Below are positions 26,586-34,603 of a stretch of DNA of 64,000 nucleotides, one piece after another. The DNA is from an uncultured Carboxylicivirga sp. (GTDB lineage Bacteria; Bacteroidota; Bacteroidia; Bacteroidales; Marinilabiliaceae). The notes under the pieces were generated by a model. It was not told the DNA's origin. It saw only the letters and a list, made by a program, of their open reading frames with translations, and made no database searches. Position 1 is the stretch's first letter, and every line of letters starts with the position of its first letter. A program made the translations under genes and the position numbers. The stretch is taken from NCBI GenBank assembly GCA_947503525.1, contig CANNEA010000003.1:620001-684000 (forward strand). Direction: 5' to 3'.

Positions 26586-27557
26586 ATGATTAACTCACTT
26601 CGCGCATTATTTAAACCTGATATGTTTCAGGGATGGGGCAAAACGAAAAATTATTTTGAAGGTTGGTACTTTAAAATCATCAGTAAGAATAAGGAAAATG
26701 CCCTAGCCATAATTCCTGGAATCGCTTATGATAATAAAGGTGAAGGTCATTCTTTTATTCAGATTTTGGATGGTAAAGTAATGACTTCCGAATACCATAA
26801 GTTTAAACTTGTTGATTTCAAAGCTTCTTCAAAACGATTTGACATATGGATTGGAAATAACCACTTTACAAATAGTGGTTTACAAATGGATTTGCCAAAG
26901 CTCTCAGGAGAATTACTATTCGAAAATAATGTTCCCTGGCCCAATTCATGGTACTCTCCTGGTATAATGGGACCTTATAGTTTTGCGCCGTTTATGGAGT
27001 GTTATCATGGAATAGTTAGCATGAATCATATAATAAAAGGTAAGCTTACCATAAATGAAAAGACTGTTGATTTTGACAAAGGTAAAGGCTATATCGAGAA
27101 GGACTGGGGTAAATCATTTCCTAAAGCCTACATCTGGATGCAATCCAACCATTTTAATAAGCCAAATACATCAATAAAATTTTCACTAGCGCAAATCCCC
27201 TGGATTAAAAAAGCTTTTAATGGTTTTATAGCCGGCTTATGGTACAATAATAATTTAATACAGTTTACAACCTATAATAAATCAAGGCTTCTTCAGTGCG
27301 CTTTGAAAGATAATATTTTAAAAGTGGAACTGACCAATAAATCCTATAGGCTTCAATTGGAAATCATATCTGACCATGCGTCAACCTTGATTTCTCCAAT
27401 AAATGGTTCAATGAAGGGTAAGATTGAAGAAAGTATGTATTCCAAAATGCAAATTAAATTATTTGAACTTAAAACGAATAGTCTGATCTATTCAGATTAT
27501 AGCGAAAATGTTTGTCTGGAGATGGCAGGAGAATTAGAGTTGATTTTAATTCAATAA
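26586..27557 (+). CDS. Tocopherol cyclase-like protein
   Basis: 323 residues resembling the tocopherol cyclase (VTE1-like) family: N-terminal NYFEGWYFKIIS, central SPGIMGPYSFAPFMECYHGIVSM and GKGYIEKDWGKSFPKAYIWMQSNHF, which is the most recognisable motif. In plants and cyanobacteria the enzyme closes the chromanol ring. An anaerobic Bacteroidota is not expected to make tocopherol, so the bacterial members probably act on another lipid or quinone. No signal peptide is seen. It may be in an operon with the flavin-binding protein upstream. Confidence 0.7.
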   Translation: MINSLRALFKPDMFQGWGKTKNYFEGWYFKIISKNKENALAIIPGIAYDNKGEGHSFIQILDGKVMTSEYHKFKLVDFKASSKRFDIWIGNNHFTNSGLQMDLPKLSGELLFENNVPWPNSWYSPGIMGPYSFAPFMECYHGIVSMNHIIKGKLTINEKTVDFDKGKGYIEKDWGKSFPKAYIWMQSNHFNKPNTSIKFSLAQIPWIKKAFNGFIAGLWYNNNLIQFTTYNKSRLLQCALKDNILKVELTNKSYRLQLEIISDHASTLISPINGSMKGKIEESMYSKMQIKLFELKTNSLIYSDYSENVCLEMAGELELILIQ

Positions 27558-27680
27558 TATTACAATCATTGTATACATTCCTTTGATCCAGGATTTAGGT
27601 TAGTTGATGTCCTCAGGGTTAATTGAATAGTAAAAATATATTCACTATATTCATTGACTAATCATAAGATCTAACAGAAT

Positions 27681-28754
27681 ATGTTGCAAAAAAGTATCCT
27701 TAAAAAACTGCAGATATATATGCTCAGTTTTGGAATTCTAATGGGATTCATCTTTCCTGTTTATGCCTACTTTTTTGTTGAATGGAAAGAAGGGATGTTT
27801 TATTGGTTTCTCTCTGGATGTTTGGCAGCGGGAGTAACGGTTGGTTTGGTAAGTTTTGGCTTTGTAAAAGTATTATTAATCAAGAAGCTGAAAGTAATAG
27901 CGGAAGTAGCGGAAGATCTCAGTAATAAGAAAATTCCAGATGTAATCCAGATACAAAGTGAAGATGAAGTTGGTGTAATAATAAGCGGTATTAACTCATG
28001 CATATTGAGTATAAAGCTTTTGTTGAAAGAATTTATTAAAGTAAGTAATTATTCAAAAGATGTATTAAGTGACGTTAATAATGTTAAACAAGGTGACAAT
28101 ACTTTAGACAATCTTAATGGATCATTAAAGCATGTTAATGAGATTGGTGATTTATTGGGAGATAGATCAAATGAATCGGTTGGTGTGATAAGAACTGCCT
28201 TAAAATCGATGAACATTACAGAACAGAATCTTAATTTAACGTCAGAAAAGATAGAAAATTTTAAATCTTCTATTGAGGATATGGTAATTCATTCTGATGA
28301 TATTAATAAATCGGTTGAATTAATTGATAATATTGCTGCTCAAACCAATATCCTTTCTCTAAATGCATCAATAGAGGCAAACAGGGCAGGAGAGGCAGGT
28401 AAAGGGTTTTCGGTAGTGGCTGGAGAAGTTAAAAAGCTTTCTGAACAAACCTTATTGTCTTCATCATCTGTAGCGGAGAAGGCAAATGGAATGCAAGTCA
28501 GTTTAAATGAAATGATAGATAATATTGCGCATATCATTCAGCAGGTATCAATTAACAATGAGGATGTTCTTAAACTAGGTAGAGATTTGCTTGTTCTTCA
28601 AAAAAATGTGGAATTGACTCAATCGACAAGTTTTGATTTAAATTCATCAACTGATTCCTTAAAATCAAATTATACAAAGTTAAAGTTGTCATTTGATCAA
28701 TTAAAAGAGCAAATTGGAATAATGGATACCAAATTACATGAATATGAAATTTAA
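27681..28754 (+). CDS. Methyl-accepting chemotaxis-type protein without an extracellular sensor domain
   Basis: 357 residues. Two membrane segments (about 13-32 and 45-67) are separated by only a few residues, followed by a HAMP-like linker, a helical region and an MCP signalling domain. The hairpin tip reads [20 protein letters not shown] (around residue 232), close to the canonical IEAARAGEQGRGFAVVA. With no periplasmic ligand domain it may sense membrane state or a cytoplasmic signal. No che genes are in the window. It converges on the helicase gene with three bases between stops. Confidence 0.85.
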   Translation: MLQKSILKKLQIYMLSFGILMGFIFPVYAYFFVEWKEGMFYWFLSGCLAAGVTVGLVSFGFVKVLLIKKLKVIAEVAEDLSNKKIPDVIQIQSEDEVGVIISGINSCILSIKLLLKEFIKVSNYSKDVLSDVNNVKQGDNTLDNLNGSLKHVNEIGDLLGDRSNESVGVIRTALKSMNITEQNLNLTSEKIENFKSSIEDMVIHSDDINKSVELIDNIAAQTNILSLNASIEANRAGEAGKGFSVVAGEVKKLSEQTLLSSSSVAEKANGMQVSLNEMIDNIAHIIQQVSINNEDVLKLGRDLLVLQKNVELTQSTSFDLNSSTDSLKSNYTKLKLSFDQLKEQIGIMDTKLHEYEI

Positions 28755-28757
28755 GCC

Positions 28758-31700
28758 TTAAAACAATTTACCTTGTTCCGGCTGATCTTTTACCTCTTCA
28801 ATAATATCTTTATCACCAATATACCACAAATAGCCATTCACATTTCTATAACCCATCTGTTTCAATAAACGCATATAACGTAAAACCTGCTCTTTGTATT
28901 TTGGGTTATGAATTTCTCCAAATTTATAGTCAATCACTGTCGATGAGTCATCCCCAATAACAACACGATCAGGACGATAACTGCCAGTTATAGTCAGAAT
29001 ATTACCTTCATTTATAATCTTATTTTCATCTTTAAACCAATCAGCAACCCTCTCTTGCTTTATCTTTGAATTAACAAAATTATAGACCTCGTCCTTCTGC
29101 GATGTTTTAAGTTGACCGCTTAATATCAATTGATTAATGGCCATTTCAACATCGTTTTTAGTTCTTATATATTCGAATAGTTTATGCATTAGCTTCCCGC
29201 GCTTCAGGTTACTTATGCCATCCGCTGAATCCAGAGGGATGCTTTCAGGATGAATACTTACTTTACCTTCTAAAGCATAAGTACGGAAAGAATAATCCGT
29301 TTTTAAGTCTTCAGTAATGTTCGTTTTTGCCTTAGTAACTTGATCACCAAATTCAAAAGTCATGTTTTCTAAACTCCACGATTCACATAATTTTGATTTT
29401 AAGACTTCATCCTCAATGTTTAATAAATTGAGTTGGTTAGCAATACGGTGGAGTAGGTGAGAAACATTTTTTAGACCTCCACTTTTTGCAGGTTGTTCAC
29501 CAAATACGATTAAACTCTCTTCAGCTCTTGTAAAAGCAACGTAAAGAAGGTTAAGGTTATCTACAAACTGATGCAATCGCTCATCCAGATACTCATTAAC
29601 AAACTGAGATTGTAATAGCTGTGTTGAATACGTGACGGGTACTAAATCAATATTTGAAAATGGCTTGCTTTTAGGCCTACACCAGATTAAACTGCCATAT
29701 CCTCTGTCATCAATGGGCCAATTGCAATAAGGTACAACTACAGCCTTAAACTCAAGTCCTTTTGATTTATGAATTGTCATTACATTAATGGCATTTTGTC
29801 CTTCAGGCACCGATATTGCAGTGTTTTGCCCTTTATCATCCCACCATGTAATAAAATCGTGTGAATTAACTGAATAGTTAGTAACATAATCTCTAACCAC
29901 ATCCATAAACCCTTGTATAAAAATGAATTGGTGTGCATGTAAGTCATCTGGAATTTGACGACTCAGAGCTTCAGCCATCTCAAATAGGGGCTGTCCTTTT
30001 AAATCTAGTAATTCGGATCTGAATGCGATAAGTTCTGCACTATCCTTATCCAACAGCTTAGTGGCATCACAATCGCCTAAATCATTTATGTCTATATTTT
30101 TGTATAACTGTCCATATAAATCCACATGTGCAGCGTTAACCTCATTATCCGGTTCCTGAATGAATTTAATTTGTTGAATTATGAGGTTTACTGCCGGAGA
30201 GCTACCCAACAATAATGTTTCGTTGGATATAACAGGATGTTTGAGTTGAATTGAAGAATATTGACCTGAAAGAAGAGCCTCTGTAATTTCCTGGCCTTCT
30301 GATTTGCGCCTCACCAATATGCATATATCTTTGTATTGATATCCTGAATCCAAAAGCTTTTCTATTTCAAGAACAGCGCTTTTTGTGGCATTGGCCATAA
30401 ATTCAGATTTTTTGCTGCCTTCAAGAAATGCCATATGAACATATCCACCGGTACCTATTGATTTTGAGGCGATATTCTGAATGGTATCATCATAGGCATG
30501 AGTAATCTTAGTCCTAAATTGTTCTGATAATTCATGTTGGGGATTTGCTTCCTCGGATGAGTTTACAAATTCACTTTGAAGCATTGTAGAAGCTTGTTTG
30601 AAAATAATATTATTAAAAGAGATTATATTTTCGAAACTTCTCCAGTTTGTCTCAAGTACATTTGGGTTTGTTCCAAATTCATCAAAATCAGTCTGAACCT
30701 GATCGCTTAGCAATTTCCAATCGGAATTACGCCAGCGATAAATGGATTGTTTTACATCACCCACAATCATAGCTAGTTTATCCTCAGAAACACTATTTAA
30801 TAGCAGGGGCTTAAAGTTTTTCCATTGTAAACGTGAGGTATCCTGAAACTCGTCAATCATGTAATTTTGGTAACGGGTACCCGTTTTCTCATAAATAAAT
30901 GGGGTGTCGTTTTGATCGATAATTTGATGCAGAAGACGGTTGGCATCAGCCAATAGAAAGATATTCTCATTTCGCGCTATATCCTGTACTTTAAGCGCAA
31001 TGTCAGTGGCAATGCCCAGAGCATTTAGGTTTGCAGCAATGCTTTTGGCAGTATAATATTTCGACTTTTCCTTAAGAAATAATTCTACCAGTTTAAACAA
31101 AGTGGAGTTTAATCCTTCTCTGAAACAATCAGCAATGATATTATTATCCGATTCACTGTTTTTCTTGTTAAAACATTCTTCTGGACTATCAACTAATACA
31201 ACTAACTTTTGAATCAACAGAATATCATCTGCTTTAGAAAGCATGGGCAGTTTATCCAGGGCCCGCAAGGGAGAGCGAGATTTAAGGTGAAGAATTTCAC
31301 TACTTATGCCATACGATTGCATAAAATTCAATCCCTGTTTAGCTAAATCGCTTACTTGCTTTTCAAATGAGCGACAAATGTTTTTTAGTTCAACACTGTA
31401 TTTATTTAGAAGCGATTTATTTTTTAATTTTTCCAGTACCTCCGAATCAAGGCTTTGAAATTCTTCTTTAAAAACTTCTTTCCCTAAAGTTTTCAATTCA
31501 TTGGCAATATTCCAGTCCCTACCATCTTCAATTTTTGATAAAGTGTGATTAATCAACCAGTTCCTTAGCTCTTCATTGCCTTTTAATTCAAGTTCTCGCA
31601 ATAATTCATCCACGGCTTGTGTGAGAACGCGTTCTGTGTCCAGTTCGACTTTAAAACCGGCAGGAAGGTTAGCTTCATAAGCAAAAGATCGAATTACCTT

Positions 31701-32036
31701 CTGAAAGAAGCTGTCAATGGTATTAACTGAAAATTTAGAAAAATCGTTTAGAATATTTATGAGTAAGTTTTTGGCCAAATTACGAATGTATGACTCGCTT
31801 TTATTGTGTTTCGCCATTAATTCGTTTAAATGATCTGCTTTATCTTCAGTTGATAAAGCATGCAGATTCTCAAGAATCCGCATTTTCATTTCTGAGGTAG
31901 CCTTGTTTGTGAATGTTACTGCAAGTATGCTTTTATAATTCTGAGGATCTTCAAATAAGAGTTTTATAAACTCACCAGATAATGTATACGTTTTGCCGGA
32001 ACCAGCTGAAGCACGGTAAATTTTCAGTTTAGACAT
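28758..32036 (-). CDS. UvrD-family helicase with C-terminal PD-(D/E)XK nuclease (AddA/RecB-like)
   Basis: 1092 residues. Walker A ASAGSGKT (9-16), motif Ia AVTFTNKATSEM, motif II/DEXX in NYMIDEFQDTS, motif III GDVKQSIYRWR, motif V MTIHKSKGLEFKAV and motif VI LLYVAFTRAEES show a UvrD/RecB superfamily-1A helicase. The C-terminus carries a RecB-type nuclease: PDRVV...VIDYKFGE and QVLRYMR. Such proteins resect double-strand breaks, usually with an AddB-like partner. No AddB homologue is adjacent, so the partner must be elsewhere or the enzyme acts alone. The next gene upstream on the same strand is separated by a terminator. Confidence 0.9.
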   Translation of the reverse strand: MSKLKIYRASAGSGKTYTLSGEFIKLLFEDPQNYKSILAVTFTNKATSEMKMRILENLHALSTEDKADHLNELMAKHNKSESYIRNLAKNLLINILNDFSKFSVNTIDSFFQKVIRSFAYEANLPAGFKVELDTERVLTQAVDELLRELELKGNEELRNWLINHTLSKIEDGRDWNIANELKTLGKEVFKEEFQSLDSEVLEKLKNKSLLNKYSVELKNICRSFEKQVSDLAKQGLNFMQSYGISSEILHLKSRSPLRALDKLPMLSKADDILLIQKLVVLVDSPEECFNKKNSESDNNIIADCFREGLNSTLFKLVELFLKEKSKYYTAKSIAANLNALGIATDIALKVQDIARNENIFLLADANRLLHQIIDQNDTPFIYEKTGTRYQNYMIDEFQDTSRLQWKNFKPLLLNSVSEDKLAMIVGDVKQSIYRWRNSDWKLLSDQVQTDFDEFGTNPNVLETNWRSFENIISFNNIIFKQASTMLQSEFVNSSEEANPQHELSEQFRTKITHAYDDTIQNIASKSIGTGGYVHMAFLEGSKKSEFMANATKSAVLEIEKLLDSGYQYKDICILVRRKSEGQEITEALLSGQYSSIQLKHPVISNETLLLGSSPAVNLIIQQIKFIQEPDNEVNAAHVDLYGQLYKNIDINDLGDCDATKLLDKDSAELIAFRSELLDLKGQPLFEMAEALSRQIPDDLHAHQFIFIQGFMDVVRDYVTNYSVNSHDFITWWDDKGQNTAISVPEGQNAINVMTIHKSKGLEFKAVVVPYCNWPIDDRGYGSLIWCRPKSKPFSNIDLVPVTYSTQLLQSQFVNEYLDERLHQFVDNLNLLYVAFTRAEESLIVFGEQPAKSGGLKNVSHLLHRIANQLNLLNIEDEVLKSKLCESWSLENMTFEFGDQVTKAKTNITEDLKTDYSFRTYALEGKVSIHPESIPLDSADGISNLKRGKLMHKLFEYIRTKNDVEMAINQLILSGQLKTSQKDEVYNFVNSKIKQERVADWFKDENKIINEGNILTITGSYRPDRVVIGDDSSTVIDYKFGEIHNPKYKEQVLRYMRLLKQMGYRNVNGYLWYIGDKDIIEEVKDQPEQGKLF

Positions 32037-32086
32037 TCAGTGTTGTTTTGTTCAAAATTAGCGATAAGAACTAAGTATACAAACAT

Positions 32087-32115
32087 AAAAAAGCCACCTT
32101 TTAATAAGGTGGCTC
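32087..32115 (-). terminator. Rho-independent terminator (minus strand) after the sugar-binding lipoprotein gene
   Basis: GCCACCTT (32093-32100) and AAGGTGGC (32106-32113) form an 8-bp stem. On the minus strand it is followed by six T (plus-strand A-run 32087-32092). Confidence 0.85.
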
Positions 32116-32134
32116 AAATTGAATTATAAAGCGT

Positions 32135-33127
32135 TTAATTGTATATTTCCTTTTCACCAATAAAACCTTCAGATATAACTGTCATTTTAATATTTTGTCG
32201 ATTTACAACACTTGCCTGAAGTAAAATAGCAGGAACAAGACGTTTACCATTATTCACAGTAATGTTCATGTTTGAAGGTGCTTCACCATCAGATATTTTA
32301 ATGGCCGCATTGGCCGCCGCAAAGGCCAGTGACTCGATAGGTTTATATATTGTTATTGTTTGATTGCCTGCCACTATATTTCGAACCGCTTGTACGTCCG
32401 CATCCTGACCCGCCAGTAAAACGGTCCCTTCTTTACCATGATCCTTCAAAGCTATTATTGTTCCGGATGCTAAAGCATCATTACCACAGATTATGGCATC
32501 AATTTCATTACTTTCTTTAAAGTAATTATTCATTATTCGATACGCTTCATCAGGCAACCAGAAATTTGAAAACTCATCAAGTACTATTTCCACATCTCCT
32601 CTTTCAATTAGAGGTTGTAATACATTCATCCATCCTAAATGTAGCAAGTAAGCATTGTAGTCGCTCTTTGGTCCACTAATCAAGGCATATTTACCTTTCG
32701 GAGCAATTTTAGTTAAGTAATTAGCTTGTAGTTCACCTATATTGATATTATCCGTCGAGATATAATAATCCAAATTGCAGTCTTTAATTAATCGGTCATA
32801 GGAGATTACCGGTATATAATTTCGGTGAGCTAAACGTACAATATCACCAGCCTCTTTTAAATCTACCGGAACAATTACAATTACTTCAACGCCCTGATCA
32901 ATCATATTTTGAGCTTGTAAAATTTGCTTCTCAGGATCTGAATTTGCAATCTCAATTATTGGAATGCCGCCTAATTCAATAACCTTTTGTTCGAAAAGGT
33001 CTTTATCCTTCTTCCACCTTTCGATGCTAAGGTTGTCCATTAAAAAGCCAATTTTAGGTTTCTGATTGCACCCAACCATTAATATAAGGGTGACTAGCCA
33101 TATGAGAACAATGCGGATCTGTTTCAT
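32135..33127 (-). CDS. Periplasmic sugar-binding lipoprotein (XylF/RbsB type)
   Basis: 330 residues. A lipoprotein signal ending in LMVGC (C20) is followed by a type-1 periplasmic binding fold: KIGFLMDNLSIERWKKD, QILQAQNMIDQGVEVIVIVPVD, IPVISYDRLI, DAIICGNDALASGTIIAL and LLAGQDADVQAVRNI. These match D-xylose-binding XylF most closely. No permease or ATPase gene is nearby, so this is an orphan component. It could instead feed a sensor or be a relic. It is divergent from mtnA. Confidence 0.82.
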   Translation of the reverse strand: MKQIRIVLIWLVTLILMVGCNQKPKIGFLMDNLSIERWKKDKDLFEQKVIELGGIPIIEIANSDPEKQILQAQNMIDQGVEVIVIVPVDLKEAGDIVRLAHRNYIPVISYDRLIKDCNLDYYISTDNINIGELQANYLTKIAPKGKYALISGPKSDYNAYLLHLGWMNVLQPLIERGDVEIVLDEFSNFWLPDEAYRIMNNYFKESNEIDAIICGNDALASGTIIALKDHGKEGTVLLAGQDADVQAVRNIVAGNQTITIYKPIESLAFAAANAAIKISDGEAPSNMNITVNNGKRLVPAILLQASVVNRQNIKMTVISEGFIGEKEIYN

Positions 33128-33278
33128 GTCAAATATTTTTTAGGTAAGCAATTTTGTATTTAATTTACAAATATTAATTCTTAAAGTAAAGGGATAGACG
33201 AGGAAATCATATTATTAAAATCCGATTTAAATAAAGTATAGAATCTATTCTTTAATCTTTTTATTAAATAATGATAGC

Positions 33279-34307
33279 ATGCGGGTTAGTAATCAAGAAT
33301 ACAGAACGGTTTGGAATAATGTGGAATTGAATAAGGTTTATATGATTGATCAGACCTTATTACCTTTCAAATTTGAAATTATTGAGCTCAATTCTTTTGA
33401 AGATACCGCAAAGGCTATTAAAGATATGATTGTCAGAGGTGCTGGTGCCATTGGTGCAAGTGCCGGATATGCCATGGCACAGGCTTTTGTGCAAAATTCA
33501 GACCTGACATTTGTTACTAAAGCAAAACAAATAATTGAATCTACACGACCAACTGCGGTAAATTTATTCTACGCCACTTCTAAAGTATTTGAGGCTGGTT
33601 TAATTTCTGTTGATAATGCAATTGTAATGGCGCGGAGCATTGCAGATGAAGATGCTGATAGCTGCAAGCTGATTGGTGAATATGGTAATGATCTAATCAA
33701 AAACAAACAGCGAATTTTAACGCATTGTAATGCCGGATGGCTTGCCTTTGTAGACTATGGTTCTGCATTATCACCTGTGTACGCCGCACATAAATCGGGT
33801 AAAGAACCGTTTGTTTATGTTGATGAAACACGCCCAAGAGGCCAAGGTGCTAGATTAACAGCCTGGGAGTTAAATGAAAATAAAGTTGAATATCGAATAA
33901 TTGCAGATAATGCAGCAGCCTTCTATATGGCAAATGGTCAAATTGATATGGTAATTACAGGAGCTGATCGAATTGCAAGGAATGGCGATACAGCTAATAA
34001 AATTGGGACACTGGAGAAAGCTATATTGGCAAAAGAATTTGATATACCTTTTTATGTGGCAGCACCAATTAGTACAATAGATAAAGAAAGTCCATCTGGA
34101 GACAGCTTTATCATTGAAGAGCGCTCTGATGAAGAATTACTTTACCATGATGGACCCGATGAAAAAGGTATAATGCGCAAAATTAGAATGGCTTCGCCAG
34201 GTTCAAAGGGACTTAACCCGGCCTTTGATGTGACTCCTCATAAATATATTAATGGATTTATTACTAATAAAGGCGTACTACAAGCAAATGATCTTAGGAA
34301 TTTGTGA
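33279..34307 (+). CDS. mtnA: S-methyl-5-thioribose-1-phosphate isomerase
   Basis: 342 residues of the eIF2B-like isomerase family. VRGAGAIGASAGYAMA, the catalytic Cys in LTHCNAGWLA, YVDETRPRGQGARLTAWEL and the Asp in ITGADRIARNGDTANKIGT are all present. It converts methylthioribose-1-phosphate to methylthioribulose-1-phosphate in salvage of methylthioadenosine. No other mtn genes are nearby. In bacteria that have only mtnA-like proteins, the product may enter a shunt other than methionine salvage. Some family members are ribose-1,5-bisphosphate isomerases; the motif set favours MtnA. Confidence 0.88.
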   Translation: MRVSNQEYRTVWNNVELNKVYMIDQTLLPFKFEIIELNSFEDTAKAIKDMIVRGAGAIGASAGYAMAQAFVQNSDLTFVTKAKQIIESTRPTAVNLFYATSKVFEAGLISVDNAIVMARSIADEDADSCKLIGEYGNDLIKNKQRILTHCNAGWLAFVDYGSALSPVYAAHKSGKEPFVYVDETRPRGQGARLTAWELNENKVEYRIIADNAAAFYMANGQIDMVITGADRIARNGDTANKIGTLEKAILAKEFDIPFYVAAPISTIDKESPSGDSFIIEERSDEELLYHDGPDEKGIMRKIRMASPGSKGLNPAFDVTPHKYINGFITNKGVLQANDLRNL

Positions 34308-34420
34308 TAATATATTATTAAATAATAACAATTAGTAAGCAAGCATTGTTAATATATAGTCAACTGTAATGACATTGATGTAAATAAATGATGAATTAAT
34401 GTAAAGTGGGCTAATGTAAT

Positions 34421-34450
34421 TTTGAATTGTAAATATTATCAGTACATTTG
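34421..34450 (+). promoter_or_regulatory. Promoter of the threonine operon leader
   Basis: TACATTTG (34443-34450) is an exact -7 element, with TTTG (34421-34424) 18 bases upstream as -33. Transcription would start near 34456, about 26 bases before the leader peptide. Confidence 0.6.
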
Positions 34451-34481
34451 TGATGAATTCTTAAACAGAAGACCGAATAGT

Positions 34482-34541
34482 ATGATGATTTATAATCTTA
34501 CAAATACCATCTCCACAACTATTACCCCTTGGGGGTTATAG
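34482..34541 (+). CDS. thrL: Threonine operon leader peptide
   Basis: A 19-codon frame encodes MMIYNLTNTISTTITPWGL, with five Thr and three Ile. The core TNTISTTIT recalls E. coli ThrL (ISTTITTTITITT). It lies between a consensus promoter and thrA, exactly where an attenuation leader belongs. The last codons overlap a hairpin (34518-34541). Low charged tRNA-Thr or tRNA-Ile would stall the ribosome on the Thr/Ile codons and change downstream RNA folding. The exact terminator is not obvious: the tail before thrA is T-rich (34583-34596) but has no strong GC stem. Too short for automatic gene finders. Confidence 0.75.
   Translation: MMIYNLTNTISTTITPWGL
34518..34541 (+). promoter_or_regulatory. 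Leader hairpin at the end of thrL
   Basis: CTAT-T-ACCCC and GGGGT-T-ATAG form a stem of nine pairs with one T-T mismatch and a TTG loop, covering the last Thr codons and the stop. In addition TGATGAT at the thrL start (34483-34489) is complementary to ATCATCA (34551-34557), which offers an alternative pairing that would cover the leader start. Confidence 0.5.
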
Positions 34542-34603
34542 AAAAGTTATATCATCAGGTCAGTTGTTATTCTATTTAGTTATCATTTTATTTTATTGAA
34601 ATC

